A DNA stretch of 64,000 nt from CAXPZW01 sp964221845 (GCA_964221845.1 CAXPZW010000011.1:1-64000), one strand, 5' to 3'; positions 52,461 to 62,971 are shown, numbered from the stretch's first letter. Translations and numbers: made by a program. Notes: generated by a model not told the origin, from the letters alone.

Positions 52461-52499
52461 TACCCGCGTATACCCGGGTATAAACGCTTCTACTCGGCT
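52461..52499 (+). repeat. Dispersed 39-bp palindrome-bearing repeat, copy 2
   Basis: This copy matches 46306-46344 at 34 of 39 positions. Its core TATACCCGGGTATA (52469-52482) is a perfect 14-bp palindrome. An extra GTATACCCG unit precedes it, so GTATACCCG occurs twice in tandem. It lies between the divergent dxr and ssb genes, about 50 nt upstream of the ssb start. Confidence 0.8.
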
Positions 52500-52548
52500 T
52501 GGGTCTGAAGCCCTCCCCTTCTTTGCCGCTCAACCAATTCAAACGCTT

Positions 52549-52890
52549 ATGTCACAAGCAATTCGCAACCAGGTTCAGTTGATCGGCCACCTCGGCGATG
52601 ATCCCGTAACCAAACAACTCGACGGCGGCAAACAGGTCACCAACATGCGCCTGGCCACCAACCATTCCTTCACCAACGCCCAAGGCGAAAAAGTGGACCA
52701 CACCGACTGGCACAACATCGTGCTCTGGAACAAGACCGCCGAAGTGGCGGCCAAATTCCTCAAGCGCGGCTCAGAAGTGGCCATCCAAGGCCGGTTGACC
52801 ACCCGCTCCTACGAGAAGGACGGCCAAACCCGCTACGTCACCGAAGTGTTGGGCTCAGAAATGCTCCTGCTCGGCAAGCGCGAAGGATAA
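52549..52890 (+). CDS. ssb: Short single-stranded DNA-binding protein
   Basis: SSB coats single-stranded DNA. The 113-residue product is one OB fold: NQVQLIGHLGDDPVTKQLD, MRLATNHSFTNAQGEKVDHT, DWHNIVLWNKTAEVAAKFLK, GSEVAIQGRLTTRSYEKDG. It ends EMLLLGKREG and lacks the acidic tail with DDIPF that recruits partner proteins. It may be an accessory SSB, for example for recombination, with the main SSB elsewhere in the genome. A long frame upstream is not coding, and the ATG at 52549 is the family start. Confidence 0.9.
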   Translation: MSQAIRNQVQLIGHLGDDPVTKQLDGGKQVTNMRLATNHSFTNAQGEKVDHTDWHNIVLWNKTAEVAAKFLKRGSEVAIQGRLTTRSYEKDGQTRYVTEVLGSEMLLLGKREG

Positions 52891-52895
52891 GCCTT

Positions 52896-52930
52896 GCGGC
52901 CGGGCCCACAGCGGGTCCGGCCGCTTGTTT
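52896..52930 (+). terminator. Intrinsic terminator after ssb
   Basis: GCGGCCGGGCCC pairs with GGGTCCGGCCGC in a 12-bp stem (one G-U) around ACAGC, followed by TTGTTT. The T run is short but the stem is very stable. Confidence 0.75.
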
Positions 52931-53079
52931 AGACCGGTTCAAAATTAGCCGTGTGTCCTGCATACACCTACATCGGCAAACAACCTGCCGGTGCGGGCTG
53001 CAGAAAGTCGGTTGCGGCTTCAACAATTGAAGCACTGGTGGGTTACTCCTGTAAAAACCATCCGAGATCGCTGCGCACC

Positions 53080-53110
53080 TTTGGGCGAACGCTGTTGGGG
53101 ATTACTTTTG
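53080..53110 (+). promoter_or_regulatory. Promoter of sdhCAB
   Basis: TTTG at 53080-53083 and TACTTTTG at 53103-53110 are exactly 19 nt apart. This is a textbook Bacteroidota promoter, leaving a leader of about 20 nt before the sdhC ATG at 53137. Confidence 0.75.
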
Positions 53111-53136
53111 CCTGCAGCAGTATTAACGCGCTTGAT

Positions 53137-53859
53137 ATGAGTAAATCTGTACTCCTGAACTCCTCGATTGCGAAAAAGTATTGGATGGCCTTTACAGGTC
53201 TTTTTTTGTGCCTGTTTTTGGCCGGTCACCTCGCCGGTAACTTGCAGCTCTTCATCCCCGGTGAAGCGGGCCGCCTCCAATTCAACGAATACGCCTTGTT
53301 TATGACCACCAACCCGGCGGTCAAGGTGCTTTCGTATGTGACTTATTTCAGCATCCTGTTCCACGCCATTGATGGCATTTTGTTGACCGCGCAAAACCGC
53401 AAGGCGCGTCCGGTCAAGTACGCCTACAACAAGCCGGGTGCAAACTCGTCTTGGGCCTCGCGCAACATGGCGCTGCTCGGCACGGTGTTGCTGGCCTTCA
53501 TCGCCACCCACATGACCAACTTCTGGGCGAAGATGCACTTCGCAGAAATGCCCAAGCAGGATGTGGTGGACGAAAACGGCGTGGTCACCGGACAAATCAA
53601 AGACCTGTACACCATTGTCATCGAGTTCTTCAACCCCGCGGCCAACAGCTTGGCGCTTGTGGCGTTGATTTTCTACGTGCTTTCCATGGTGGCCATCGGA
53701 TTCCACCTCTGGCACGGCTTCCAAAGTGCATGGCAGTCGATCGGTGTCAACCACAAAAAGTACACGCCCATCATTCGCACCGCGGGCAAGGCATATAGCG
53801 TGCTTGTCCCCGCACTTTTTGCGGCGATTCCGGTTTATATTTTCATGGTGCTGGCCTAA
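53137..53859 (+). CDS. sdhC: Succinate dehydrogenase/fumarate reductase cytochrome b subunit
   Basis: The membrane anchor of complex II. It binds heme b and passes electrons to or from the quinone. The 240-residue protein has five membrane helices and histidines in helical positions suited to heme binding (LFLAGHLAGNLQLF, FSILFHAIDG, IATHMTNFWAKMHF, GFHLWHGFQSAW), as in the single-subunit anchors of Bacteroidota and Epsilonproteobacteria. I chose the ATG at 53137 (MSKSVLLNSSIAKKY), which the promoter supports. It is the first gene of sdhCAB. Confidence 0.95.
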   Translation: MSKSVLLNSSIAKKYWMAFTGLFLCLFLAGHLAGNLQLFIPGEAGRLQFNEYALFMTTNPAVKVLSYVTYFSILFHAIDGILLTAQNRKARPVKYAYNKPGANSSWASRNMALLGTVLLAFIATHMTNFWAKMHFAEMPKQDVVDENGVVTGQIKDLYTIVIEFFNPAANSLALVALIFYVLSMVAIGFHLWHGFQSAWQSIGVNHKKYTPIIRTAGKAYSVLVPALFAAIPVYIFMVLA

Positions 53860-53895
53860 GGCCGGATCCCGACGAACTTCGAAGAACCCATTGTT

Positions 53896-55896
<2,001 letters not shown>

Positions 55897-55916
55897 GCTG
55901 CCCGAATGTGAACGCT

Positions 55917-56669
55917 ATGAACCTCACGCTCAAAATCTGGAGACAAGCCGGCCCCAAGGCCAAAGGCAAGATGGTAACCTACCCGGTAACTGACATTTCC
56001 CCGGACATGTCATTCCTGGAGATGATGGATGTGCTCAACGATGAGCTCGTGCGCAAAGGCGAAGAACCGGTTGCATTCGACCACGATTGCCGTGAAGGCA
56101 TTTGTGGCATGTGCAGCATGTTCATCAATGGCGAGGCCCACGGTCCTTCACGCGAGGTGACCACCTGCCAGCTGCACATGCGTTCGTTCAAGGACGGCGA
56201 GACCGTTTACATCGAGCCGTGGCGCGCCGCCGCGTTCCCTGTCATCAAAGACTTGGTGACCGACCGCAGTGCCTTTGACCGCATCATCCAAGCCGGAGGC
56301 TACGTGTCGGTGAACACCTCGGGCAACACCCAGGACGCCAACGCCCTGCCCATCCCCAAAGAAGACGCAGACAAAGCGTTTGACGCAGCCACATGCATCG
56401 GCTGTGGTGCATGTGTGGCTACCTGTAAAAACTCGTCAGCGATGCTGTTCACCTCGGCGAAAATCTCGCAACTCGCGCTGCTGCCCCAAGGCGAGCCCGA
56501 GCGCGACCGCCGCGCCCTGCGCATGGTGGAACAAATGGACAAGGAAGGCTTTGGCAACTGCACCAACACCGGCGCGTGTGAGGTGGAGTGTCCCAAAGGC
56601 ATCAGCTTGGAAAACATCGCCCGCATGAACCGTGAGTTCCTGCGCGCTGCGGTGACCTCTGAAGGCTGA
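55917..56669 (+). CDS. sdhB: Succinate dehydrogenase/fumarate reductase iron-sulfur subunit
   Basis: This subunit carries three Fe-S clusters between SdhA and SdhC. In the 250-residue protein the [2Fe-2S] cysteines are in CREGICGMCSMFINGEA, the [4Fe-4S] group in CIGCGACVATCKN, and the [3Fe-4S]/last group in CTNTGACEVECPKG. I chose the ATG at 55917; a GTG at 55908 would add three residues. A terminator follows. Confidence 0.96.
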   Translation: MNLTLKIWRQAGPKAKGKMVTYPVTDISPDMSFLEMMDVLNDELVRKGEEPVAFDHDCREGICGMCSMFINGEAHGPSREVTTCQLHMRSFKDGETVYIEPWRAAAFPVIKDLVTDRSAFDRIIQAGGYVSVNTSGNTQDANALPIPKEDADKAFDAATCIGCGACVATCKNSSAMLFTSAKISQLALLPQGEPERDRRALRMVEQMDKEGFGNCTNTGACEVECPKGISLENIARMNREFLRAAVTSEG

Positions 56670-56691
56670 TCTCACCCCTAGAAACTTCAAT

Positions 56692-56716
56692 GCCCGCTCT
56701 TGCAGCGGGCTTTTTT
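56692..56716 (+). terminator. Intrinsic terminator after sdhB
   Basis: GCCCGCT and AGCGGGC form a perfect 7-bp stem around CTTGC, followed by six T residues. Confidence 0.9.
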
Positions 56717-56765
56717 GTTTTGGGCCCGACTAAACGTGCGGGCCCTTTGATTGTTGATAGGGTGT

Positions 56766-58358
56766 ATGAACTTGCATTCCACGCCCTCTGCCCCCGCCGA
56801 AAACTCGGCCTCCGCAGGCCCCTTGCGCGACCGCATTCAAGCCTTGGCCAATCACCTCAGTGAAGGCCTCTACGAACGCGACGAAGTCATGCGCTTGGCG
56901 CTGCTGACAGCCATTGCGGGGGAAAGCCTGTTTTTGCTCGGCCCCCCTGGAGTGGGCAAAAGCCTGGTGGCCCGCCGGCTGAAGCACGCCTTTGCCGACG
57001 GCAAAACATTTGAGTACCTGATGACTCGGTTCTCCACACCTGATGAGGTGTTTGGACCCATTTCCATCAAGCGCCTCAAGGAAGACGACCGGTACGAGCG
57101 CCTGACCGAGAACTACATGCCCGATGCCAGCGTGGTGTTCCTGGACGAGATCTGGAAGGCGAGTTCCTCCATCCAAAACGCGCTGCTGACCATCATCAAC
57201 GAGCGGGTGTACCGCAACGGCCAACAGGAAACCCCGGTAAACATCCGCGCCATTCTCACCGCCAGCAACGAATTACCCCCTAGAGGCGAAAGCTTTGGGC
57301 CACTTTGGGACCGCCTGTTGGTGCGGTACGATGTGGAAGGCATCCAGAACGGCCAGCATTTCCGCGCCATGATCACCGACACCTCCGAGGTGTACGCCGA
57401 CCCCATCCCTCCGGCCCTCAAGATCACCGAAGCCGAGCTTGACCAGTGGAACACTGACATCCAAGCGGTGATCATTCCCGATGAAGTCCTGGCATCGTTG
57501 GAAGCCATCAAGCAACGCCTGGAGGCCTGGAACGCCAAAAAAGGCAGCGCCGACCCCATTCTGGTGTACGACCGGCGTTGGAAGAAAATCATCCGCTTGC
57601 TGCGCACCTCGGCATTCCTGCACGCGCGCAATCAAGTAGACCTCATGGACCTGTTCTTGGCGGTGCACTGCCTGTGGAACCGCCCCGATCACCTACCTGT
57701 GATCCGCGAAATCATTGCACGCACCATTCGCGAGCACGGGTACAGCATTGCTCTGCCTCTTGGTCAATTCATGCGCGAGATAGAAGCCTTTGAGCAGGAA
57801 GTCGAGGAAGAAATCACCGTGGCCATCACCGAGGAGCGCGAAGTGCTCAGCCCGGTGGATGACATCTACTACCAGTTGGTCAAACCCGACGCCCAATTCG
57901 AAGGCGTGCTGGTCAAGGTCAACGACTTCAACAAACTGCAGGTGGGCGCCTTTGAGGTGACCAATCTGTACAACTCGGAAGGCAACCTGGTCAACCGGCT
58001 TTCGGCGGCCAAGTCTTTGGAGGCCTTCAGTTTGGTAGTGCAACACAACTCGCGCGAGCACACCTACCGCTTGCGCACGCACAAAACCGAAACCTCGCGC
58101 CGCATCAAGCGTGAGGCGCACCCTCGACTTGTGCAGCACTGGAACAGCCGTTTTGACGCCCTGCGCGGTGACTTGAAGGCCGCCTTGGGCAAGTTGGAGG
58201 CCGTGCAACCCCAGCATTGGCACGGCATGCACGAGCACTTGTTTACCAGTCGTCACCTAGCCCCGTTGGTCAAAGCCAACTTGGAAGAAGTCACCGAGCA
58301 ACTCAAAGCCCTTGAACTCCGTCTGGAGAAAACACGCTTCGCCTATGAGCAAGGTTGA
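56766..58358 (+). CDS. ravA: MoxR-family AAA+ ATPase RavA
   Basis: RavA is a hexameric MoxR ATPase that works with ViaA. In E. coli the pair is reported to act on respiratory complexes, including fumarate reductase and complex I. The 530-residue protein has Walker A LLGPPGVGKSLVARR (about residue 58), STPDEVFGPISIKRL, Walker B VVFLDEIWKASS (about 125), the sensor block ILTASNELPPRGESF and an arginine finger region LWDRLLVRYDV. A long C-terminal part corresponds to RavA's extra domains. I chose the ATG at 56766. It lies directly behind sdhCAB and overlaps viaA by 14 nt. Confidence 0.9.
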   Translation: MNLHSTPSAPAENSASAGPLRDRIQALANHLSEGLYERDEVMRLALLTAIAGESLFLLGPPGVGKSLVARRLKHAFADGKTFEYLMTRFSTPDEVFGPISIKRLKEDDRYERLTENYMPDASVVFLDEIWKASSSIQNALLTIINERVYRNGQQETPVNIRAILTASNELPPRGESFGPLWDRLLVRYDVEGIQNGQHFRAMITDTSEVYADPIPPALKITEAELDQWNTDIQAVIIPDEVLASLEAIKQRLEAWNAKKGSADPILVYDRRWKKIIRLLRTSAFLHARNQVDLMDLFLAVHCLWNRPDHLPVIREIIARTIREHGYSIALPLGQFMREIEAFEQEVEEEITVAITEEREVLSPVDDIYYQLVKPDAQFEGVLVKVNDFNKLQVGAFEVTNLYNSEGNLVNRLSAAKSLEAFSLVVQHNSREHTYRLRTHKTETSRRIKREAHPRLVQHWNSRFDALRGDLKAALGKLEAVQPQHWHGMHEHLFTSRHLAPLVKANLEEVTEQLKALELRLEKTRFAYEQG

Positions 58359-59997
58359 GCTGCCCGAAGCCCTGCGCGTTGAGCTGGCCGAGGCCGTGGA
58401 CCGCTTTGTGGCCTACGGCGGCGTTTTGGACCGCCAAACCCGGCGCTACATGGCCGCTTGGATTCAGGAAAAGCTCATTCCAGGCGTGGCCGATCTGGAG
58501 GGGTTGGACCCGGACTACTTCAAGCATTTTCAGTCCGCCATTGGCGACATCCTAGAAAATGCCTTACTGCAAGAAATCTGCGGGCGCCACACCCACTTGG
58601 CCGTGCAAGTCGCCGGAGACATGTTGGTGTGGTTCCGGCGCACCTTTGCCAAGCTGGAGGAAGAACACCCGCACACCACCGAAGAAACCGACCTGGGCAG
58701 CTGGACCGTGCGCCCCATGCGCCATGTGTTGGACCGTTGGGAGCAGTTTCGCAAGGCGCTGTCCAACTGGTACACCTCCGATGAGATCGACCCTGCATAC
58801 CATACCGCACAAGTACTTGAACTGCGCAATGGCGGACCGTACGCGGATTTGACCGCCTCACAGCAAGAAACCCTCGGGCGTTTGTTTGACGATTTGCTGC
58901 GGCAATGGGACGCGCGCTTGCAGGTCAACATTCTGGCCTTCCGCCTCAAACAAGCCCAACCCGAGATCGAAACGCTTGGCGAAAACCTGTTGGGCAAGGC
59001 CCATGAATTCAAGCAACTTGATGAGCTCATCGAGCCCTTTGCGGATTACGCCTCGCGCTATTGGGATTTGAGTAGGGATTTGTGGTCCAACCAGAGTTTT
59101 GATGTGATCGCCAAGTACCGGGATTTGCTGGACAAAGAGGACGAACTGCGCAAGCTGGCCGACATGCTGGGCAAACTCCGCCAAGCCGAGCTCATCACCG
59201 AAGAAGAGACCTTCACCCAAACCGTCGAACACCGCGCCGAAATCAACGACCCCAACCGCAAAGAAGAAGTCATCGGCATCTTTGAAAGCAGCGACCTGAA
59301 CCACTTGGTAAGCTCCGAAGTGGCCCTGTTGTCAGCGCCCGAAACCGAGAGCGTCTTCCTCAAGCGCTTCGCAGAAAAAGCACTTCTCACCCAGGAGTTC
59401 GAGACCCGGGTGACCACCACCGATACCGAAGAGGAGCACACCACCTTCCAGCGCACCAAAAAAAAGGAGAAGGGCCCATTCATTGTGTGCGTGGACACCT
59501 CTGGCTCCATGGAAGGCGAGCCGGAGCAAATCGCCAAGGTGTTGTGTTTTGGGATCATGAAAATGGCCAGCGCCGAAAACCGCAGGGCCTACCTCATCAA
59601 CTTCTCCACCGGGGTGCAGACCTTGGACCTGCTCAACATTGCCGACCACGTGGACACCCTCGCGCACTTTTTGCAGATGTCTTTCATGGGCGGCACCGAC
59701 ATATCCTTGGCCCTGCACGAGGCCCTCGAACAGCTGCAGGAGCACCAATACGAGGATGCCGACGTGTTGGTCATCTCGGACTTCATCATGTACAAATTGG
59801 ACCAGGAGGTGGCGCGGCGCATGGCCTTCCAACAGGTCAACCACAACACCAAATTCCACAGCTTGATCATCACCGACGAAGGCAACCCGGCCATCATCGA
59901 CCTGTTTGACAACGTGTGGCTTTACGACCCCAAGGAAAAGGGAATTTTCAGAAGCATTCGTGAGGATGTGAGTACCCTGATGCGCCGCAAAGATTAG
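58345..59997 (+). CDS. viaA: VWA-domain protein ViaA, RavA partner
   Basis: ViaA is the cofactor of RavA. The 550-residue product has a helical N-terminal region and a C-terminal von Willebrand factor A domain, with the MIDAS motif in CVDTSGSMEGEPEQ (about residue 381), a threonine in FMGGTDISLAL and an aspartate in VLVISDFIMYKL. I chose the ATG at 58345 (MSKVELPEALRV), inside the end of ravA, so translation is coupled. Its 3' end overlaps slyD on the other strand by 4 bp. Confidence 0.9.
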   Translation: MSKVELPEALRVELAEAVDRFVAYGGVLDRQTRRYMAAWIQEKLIPGVADLEGLDPDYFKHFQSAIGDILENALLQEICGRHTHLAVQVAGDMLVWFRRTFAKLEEEHPHTTEETDLGSWTVRPMRHVLDRWEQFRKALSNWYTSDEIDPAYHTAQVLELRNGGPYADLTASQQETLGRLFDDLLRQWDARLQVNILAFRLKQAQPEIETLGENLLGKAHEFKQLDELIEPFADYASRYWDLSRDLWSNQSFDVIAKYRDLLDKEDELRKLADMLGKLRQAELITEEETFTQTVEHRAEINDPNRKEEVIGIFESSDLNHLVSSEVALLSAPETESVFLKRFAEKALLTQEFETRVTTTDTEEEHTTFQRTKKKEKGPFIVCVDTSGSMEGEPEQIAKVLCFGIMKMASAENRRAYLINFSTGVQTLDLLNIADHVDTLAHFLQMSFMGGTDISLALHEALEQLQEHQYEDADVLVISDFIMYKLDQEVARRMAFQQVNHNTKFHSLIITDEGNPAIIDLFDNVWLYDPKEKGIFRSIREDVSTLMRRKD

Positions 59998-60539
59998 CGG
60001 TTGGGCGGCTCACGCAAAGTCGAATGACTGCGGAAGCCGTTGGGTTCAATGTAGCGTCCGGCCTCGCGTTCGTCAGGGCGGGCGGGGCGGATGAACAGGA
60101 TTTGGCCCTCAAACCACAGGTCTTTGCCTGACATGGCGTGGTTGCAATCCACCACCACGTAGGTCTCGGTTTTCTCTTGGATGCGGCCGGCAAGGATCTC
60201 GCCGGTTTTGCGTTGCATTTGGATCAGGTCGTCCACGTCCCAGTTCTCAAAGGGGTATCGCGGATTCTCCTGCAACTCGTCGGCGAACACCTGGTGCACC
60301 TCCTGAGGATTGTGCGCGCCATAGGCATCGGCAGCTGCGATCTTGAACGCAAACTGCTGGCCCTCGCTCAAGGCGCCGATGTTCTCTTCAAACACCGGCA
60401 GCATGGCACCCGAGCCAAACAGGAACTTGAGCGGCCACATCTCGTCCATCTCTTCCAACATGGGTCCTTCGGGACCGCCGTCGTGCAGGCGGTACTTCAT
60501 TTCGATGATCTTGCCGGGGCTGGCCTTTTTGTCTTCCAT
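59994..60539 (-). CDS. slyD: FKBP-type peptidyl-prolyl isomerase, SlyD-like
   Basis: SlyD-type isomerases speed proline isomerisation and act as chaperones. The 181-residue protein has the FKBP core split by an insert-in-flap domain: PGKIIEMKYRLHDGGPEGPM, FLFGSGAMLPVFEENIGAL, then DAYGAHNPQEVHQVFADEL and TYVVVDCNHAMSGKDLWFEG. The C terminus is short and not histidine-rich, so nickel handling like E. coli SlyD is less likely. Confidence 0.93.
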   Translation of the reverse strand: MEDKKASPGKIIEMKYRLHDGGPEGPMLEEMDEMWPLKFLFGSGAMLPVFEENIGALSEGQQFAFKIAAADAYGAHNPQEVHQVFADELQENPRYPFENWDVDDLIQMQRKTGEILAGRIQEKTETYVVVDCNHAMSGKDLWFEGQILFIRPARPDEREAGRYIEPNGFRSHSTLREPPNR

Positions 60540-60569
60540 ACCCCACTAACAAGTCTGCCCCCGGTAAGG

Positions 60570-60597
60570 TTTGGCCCGCGCACCTTGCTTATCTTCA
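60570..60597 (+). promoter_or_regulatory. Promoter of the AGMO-like/lysoplasmalogenase operon
   Basis: TTTG (60570-60573) and TATCTTCA (60590-60597) are 16 nt apart. The -7 box has two mismatches to TAnnTTTG. It lies 9 nt before the ATG at 60607. Confidence 0.4.
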
Positions 60598-60606
60598 CGA
60601 GTAGCT

Positions 60607-61827
60607 ATGGATCTCAACCCCGTTGTCCTTTCCATCCCCATCTTCTTTGTGCTCATTGGCATTGAGCTGGTGTACGATGCTGTTCAGAAAAAACGCTCTG
60701 GGCAGGCCCTGTACCGCTGGAACGACAGCTTCACCAACATTTCCTGCGGGATCATCGATCAGGTCACCGGGGTATTTGCCAAGGTGTTCACCGTGTTCAT
60801 GTACGCCGCCACCTTTGCCTTGTTTGAGGGCATGCGTGGTTACGAGCTGCCGCTGAACGGGTGGACGTTTGCGGCCACCTTTGTGGTGGGGGACTTTTTC
60901 TATTACTGGTCGCACAGGTGGAGTCACCAAGTGAACCTGTTTTGGACCGGGCACGTGATTCACCACCAAAGCGAGGAATACAACCTCAGTGTGGCCTTGC
61001 GCCAAGGCGCATTTCAAAAAGTGCTGATGTTTTGGATTTACCTGCCCATGGCGGCCTTGGGCTTTCCGGTGGAGTACTTCATTTCAGCCATGGCGTTCAA
61101 CTTGCTGTACCAGTTTTGGATCCACACCGAGGCCATCCGCAGCTTGGGCCCGTTGGAGTGGGTGCTGAACTCGCCTTCCCATCACCGCGTGCACCACGGC
61201 CGCAACCCCCAATACATCGACCGCAACCACGCCGGGGTGTTCATCGTGTGGGACCGCCTGTTTGGCACCTTCGCACCCGAAGGCGAGCGCGTGGTCTACG
61301 GCATCACCCGCCCCACCGAAACCTTCAACCCGGTGCTTGCGCACGTGCAGCCGTTTGTGCGCTTGGCCCAAGACGTGCGTCGCATTCCTTCTTTTGGGGA
61401 CCGCCTGAAATTCCTGTTCAAATCCCCGGGCTGGTATCCCGCAAGCCTCGGCGGGCCGCAGGCCCCGCCCCCCACCCAACACGCCACCAAATTCGACTGG
61501 CGCTTGCCCAAGGCCACCAACGCCTACCTGTTTGCGCAGTATGTGCTTTTGATTGCGGGAACCTCAGTGTTCTTGTTTGGGCTGGACTTGTTTTCGCCGT
61601 GGGCCAAGGCTGGGTTTACGCTGTGGATTCTGTTCTCATTGCTCAGCATGGGGCTGGTATTCGACCGCCGCACAACCGGGCGCGGCACCGAAATCTTTCG
61701 CTGGTGTTTGATGGTAGGACTGGCCGGTGCAGCACTCTTCGCTGGCACCTTGTCGCTGGTCTTTGGAGCGGTGCTGACGGTGGCCGTTGGATCGCTGCTG
61801 TGGCAAGCCTACCTTTGGCGGTCGTGA
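60607..61827 (+). CDS. Fatty-acid-hydroxylase superfamily membrane enzyme, alkylglycerol monooxygenase (AGMO)-like
   Basis: The 406-residue protein has several N-terminal membrane helices and the eight-histidine di-iron motif of the sterol desaturase/fatty acid hydroxylase superfamily: SHRWSH (about residue 101), HVIHH (about 116) and SPSHHRVHHGRN (about 189-200). The stretch HHQSEEYNLSVALRQ, NLLYQFWIHTEAI, LGPLEWVLNSPSHH and AGVFIVWDRLFGTF closely recalls human AGMO (TMEM195), which cleaves ether bonds of alkylglycerols with tetrahydrobiopterin. C-terminal helices follow. I chose the ATG at 60607. Its stop overlaps the GTG of the lysoplasmalogenase gene. The exact substrate is inference; a sterol or fatty acid hydroxylase is the alternative. 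Confidence 0.85.
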   Translation: MDLNPVVLSIPIFFVLIGIELVYDAVQKKRSGQALYRWNDSFTNISCGIIDQVTGVFAKVFTVFMYAATFALFEGMRGYELPLNGWTFAATFVVGDFFYYWSHRWSHQVNLFWTGHVIHHQSEEYNLSVALRQGAFQKVLMFWIYLPMAALGFPVEYFISAMAFNLLYQFWIHTEAIRSLGPLEWVLNSPSHHRVHHGRNPQYIDRNHAGVFIVWDRLFGTFAPEGERVVYGITRPTETFNPVLAHVQPFVRLAQDVRRIPSFGDRLKFLFKSPGWYPASLGGPQAPPPTQHATKFDWRLPKATNAYLFAQYVLLIAGTSVFLFGLDLFSPWAKAGFTLWILFSLLSMGLVFDRRTTGRGTEIFRWCLMVGLAGAALFAGTLSLVFGAVLTVAVGSLLWQAYLWRS

Positions 61828-62513
61828 ATCCCCGCTTGTTTTCCTCCGTCTATTTCGTGCTGCTGGCCGTGCATCTGGCTGTGATCGCCGAAGTGCTGCC
61901 CGCCGTGTTGCTCCCCTTTACCAAACTGTCGTTGGTGACGGCCTTGCTCGTTTTTGCAGGCACCCAATGGCGCCGCTTTGCTGCCCACCGCGGGTGGAAG
62001 CTCCTGACGGCAGGGCTGGCGCTCAGTTTGTTGGGTGATGGATTGCTGCTGGGTGAGGGCGAAAGCTGGTTCACCGGCGGATTGGTGGCCTTTCTGCATG
62101 CCAACGTGTGCTACGCCATCTGCTTCAAAGACGCCCGCGAAGACAACCACGAGATCCCAGTTGCGCAGAAATACCTGCTGATCACCCTGGGCATGGTCAT
62201 GGTGGGAATTGCAGTGTTGCTCTTCCTCCACAAAAGCCTGGAAAGCATGCTGGCACCGGTGGCCCTATACATCTTGGTGATCACGGTCATGGCCGTGCGT
62301 GCCATCAATCGGTTCCGCAAGGCCTCCGAACGCAGTTACGGGCTGGTGCTGCTCGGCGCGGTACTGTTTATGGTGAGCGACACTATTCTAGCCACCCACA
62401 CCTTCAAAGGGGAATTGGATTGGGCACCGCTAGCCATCATGGCCACGTACGGGGTGGCCCAATGGGGCATTGCCCTAGGCATTCACGCTTTTTACGACGC
62501 GAATCAGGCCTGA
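61824..62513 (+). CDS. YhhN/TMEM86 family lysoplasmalogenase-like membrane protein
   Basis: The 229-residue protein starts at GTG 61824, coupled to the previous gene as GTGA; the same frame is open far upstream but only as a shadow of that gene. It has about eight hydrophobic helices with the family's pattern: FTKLSLVTALLVFAG, LTAGLALSLLGDGLLLGEG, GGLVAFLHANVCYAICF, and LLGAVLFMVSDTILAT near the end. The family includes human TMEM86B, which hydrolyses the vinyl ether bond of lysoplasmalogen. Bacterial YhhN relatives have been linked to the same activity. Confidence 0.88.
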   Translation: MNPRLFSSVYFVLLAVHLAVIAEVLPAVLLPFTKLSLVTALLVFAGTQWRRFAAHRGWKLLTAGLALSLLGDGLLLGEGESWFTGGLVAFLHANVCYAICFKDAREDNHEIPVAQKYLLITLGMVMVGIAVLLFLHKSLESMLAPVALYILVITVMAVRAINRFRKASERSYGLVLLGAVLFMVSDTILATHTFKGELDWAPLAIMATYGVAQWGIALGIHAFYDANQA

Positions 62514-62869
62514 CGGCCAAACGAGAAGCGGTAATTGATGGTCTTGCCCGGTTGGTATTCCTCCGGGTTGAGCTTGATGCGTTCGAGGCGCGCGGCCACG
62601 TACTTGATGAGCTCGGGGTTGTTGGACTTGATTTCAAGGATGTCCACTTTCCCTTCGGTGTCGATGCGGAAGCTCACCTCCACGATGCCCTTGAGGCGAT
62701 CGGGGGTATTGATGAACTGGGTGGGGGTTTGCGTGGAATCCTTGGCGGCCTCTTCTACCTGCTGTGACTGTCCCTTCTGACCGCCTCCTGAATCACCGGC
62801 AAACGCCTGGCACTGCATCATCAATGCAGCGACAAAAAGCATCAGGATGGTCTTGAGACTTGTCTTCAT
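62504..62869 (-). CDS. Small exported TonB C-terminal-like protein
   Basis: The 121-residue product has a signal peptide (MKTSLKTILMLFVAALMMQ...AFA), a glycine/glutamine linker, and a domain GIVEVSFRIDTEGKVDILEI, which resembles the TonB C-terminal fold (VxxxFxIxxxGxV). There is no membrane anchor beyond the signal, and no proline-rich spacer, so it is not a classical TonB. It overlaps the lysoplasmalogenase gene tail to tail by 10 bp. Confidence 0.75.
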   Translation of the reverse strand: MKTSLKTILMLFVAALMMQCQAFAGDSGGGQKGQSQQVEEAAKDSTQTPTQFINTPDRLKGIVEVSFRIDTEGKVDILEIKSNNPELIKYVAARLERIKLNPEEYQPGKTINYRFSFGRQA

Positions 62870-62971
62870 GGTTTCTAAGGTGTTCGGACGTAGGACGCCC
62901 GACGCGGTTAAAAGTTACACATTAGGGACACCGAACTTTTGAAAACGTTGGCATCGGTCCCCCAATTTGGG

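Noticed and set aside
60861..61823. Long upstream extension of the lysoplasmalogenase frame
   Set aside because: It overlaps the AGMO-like gene in another frame and has arginine/proline-rich shadow composition. The GTGA-coupled start at 61824 fits the family length.
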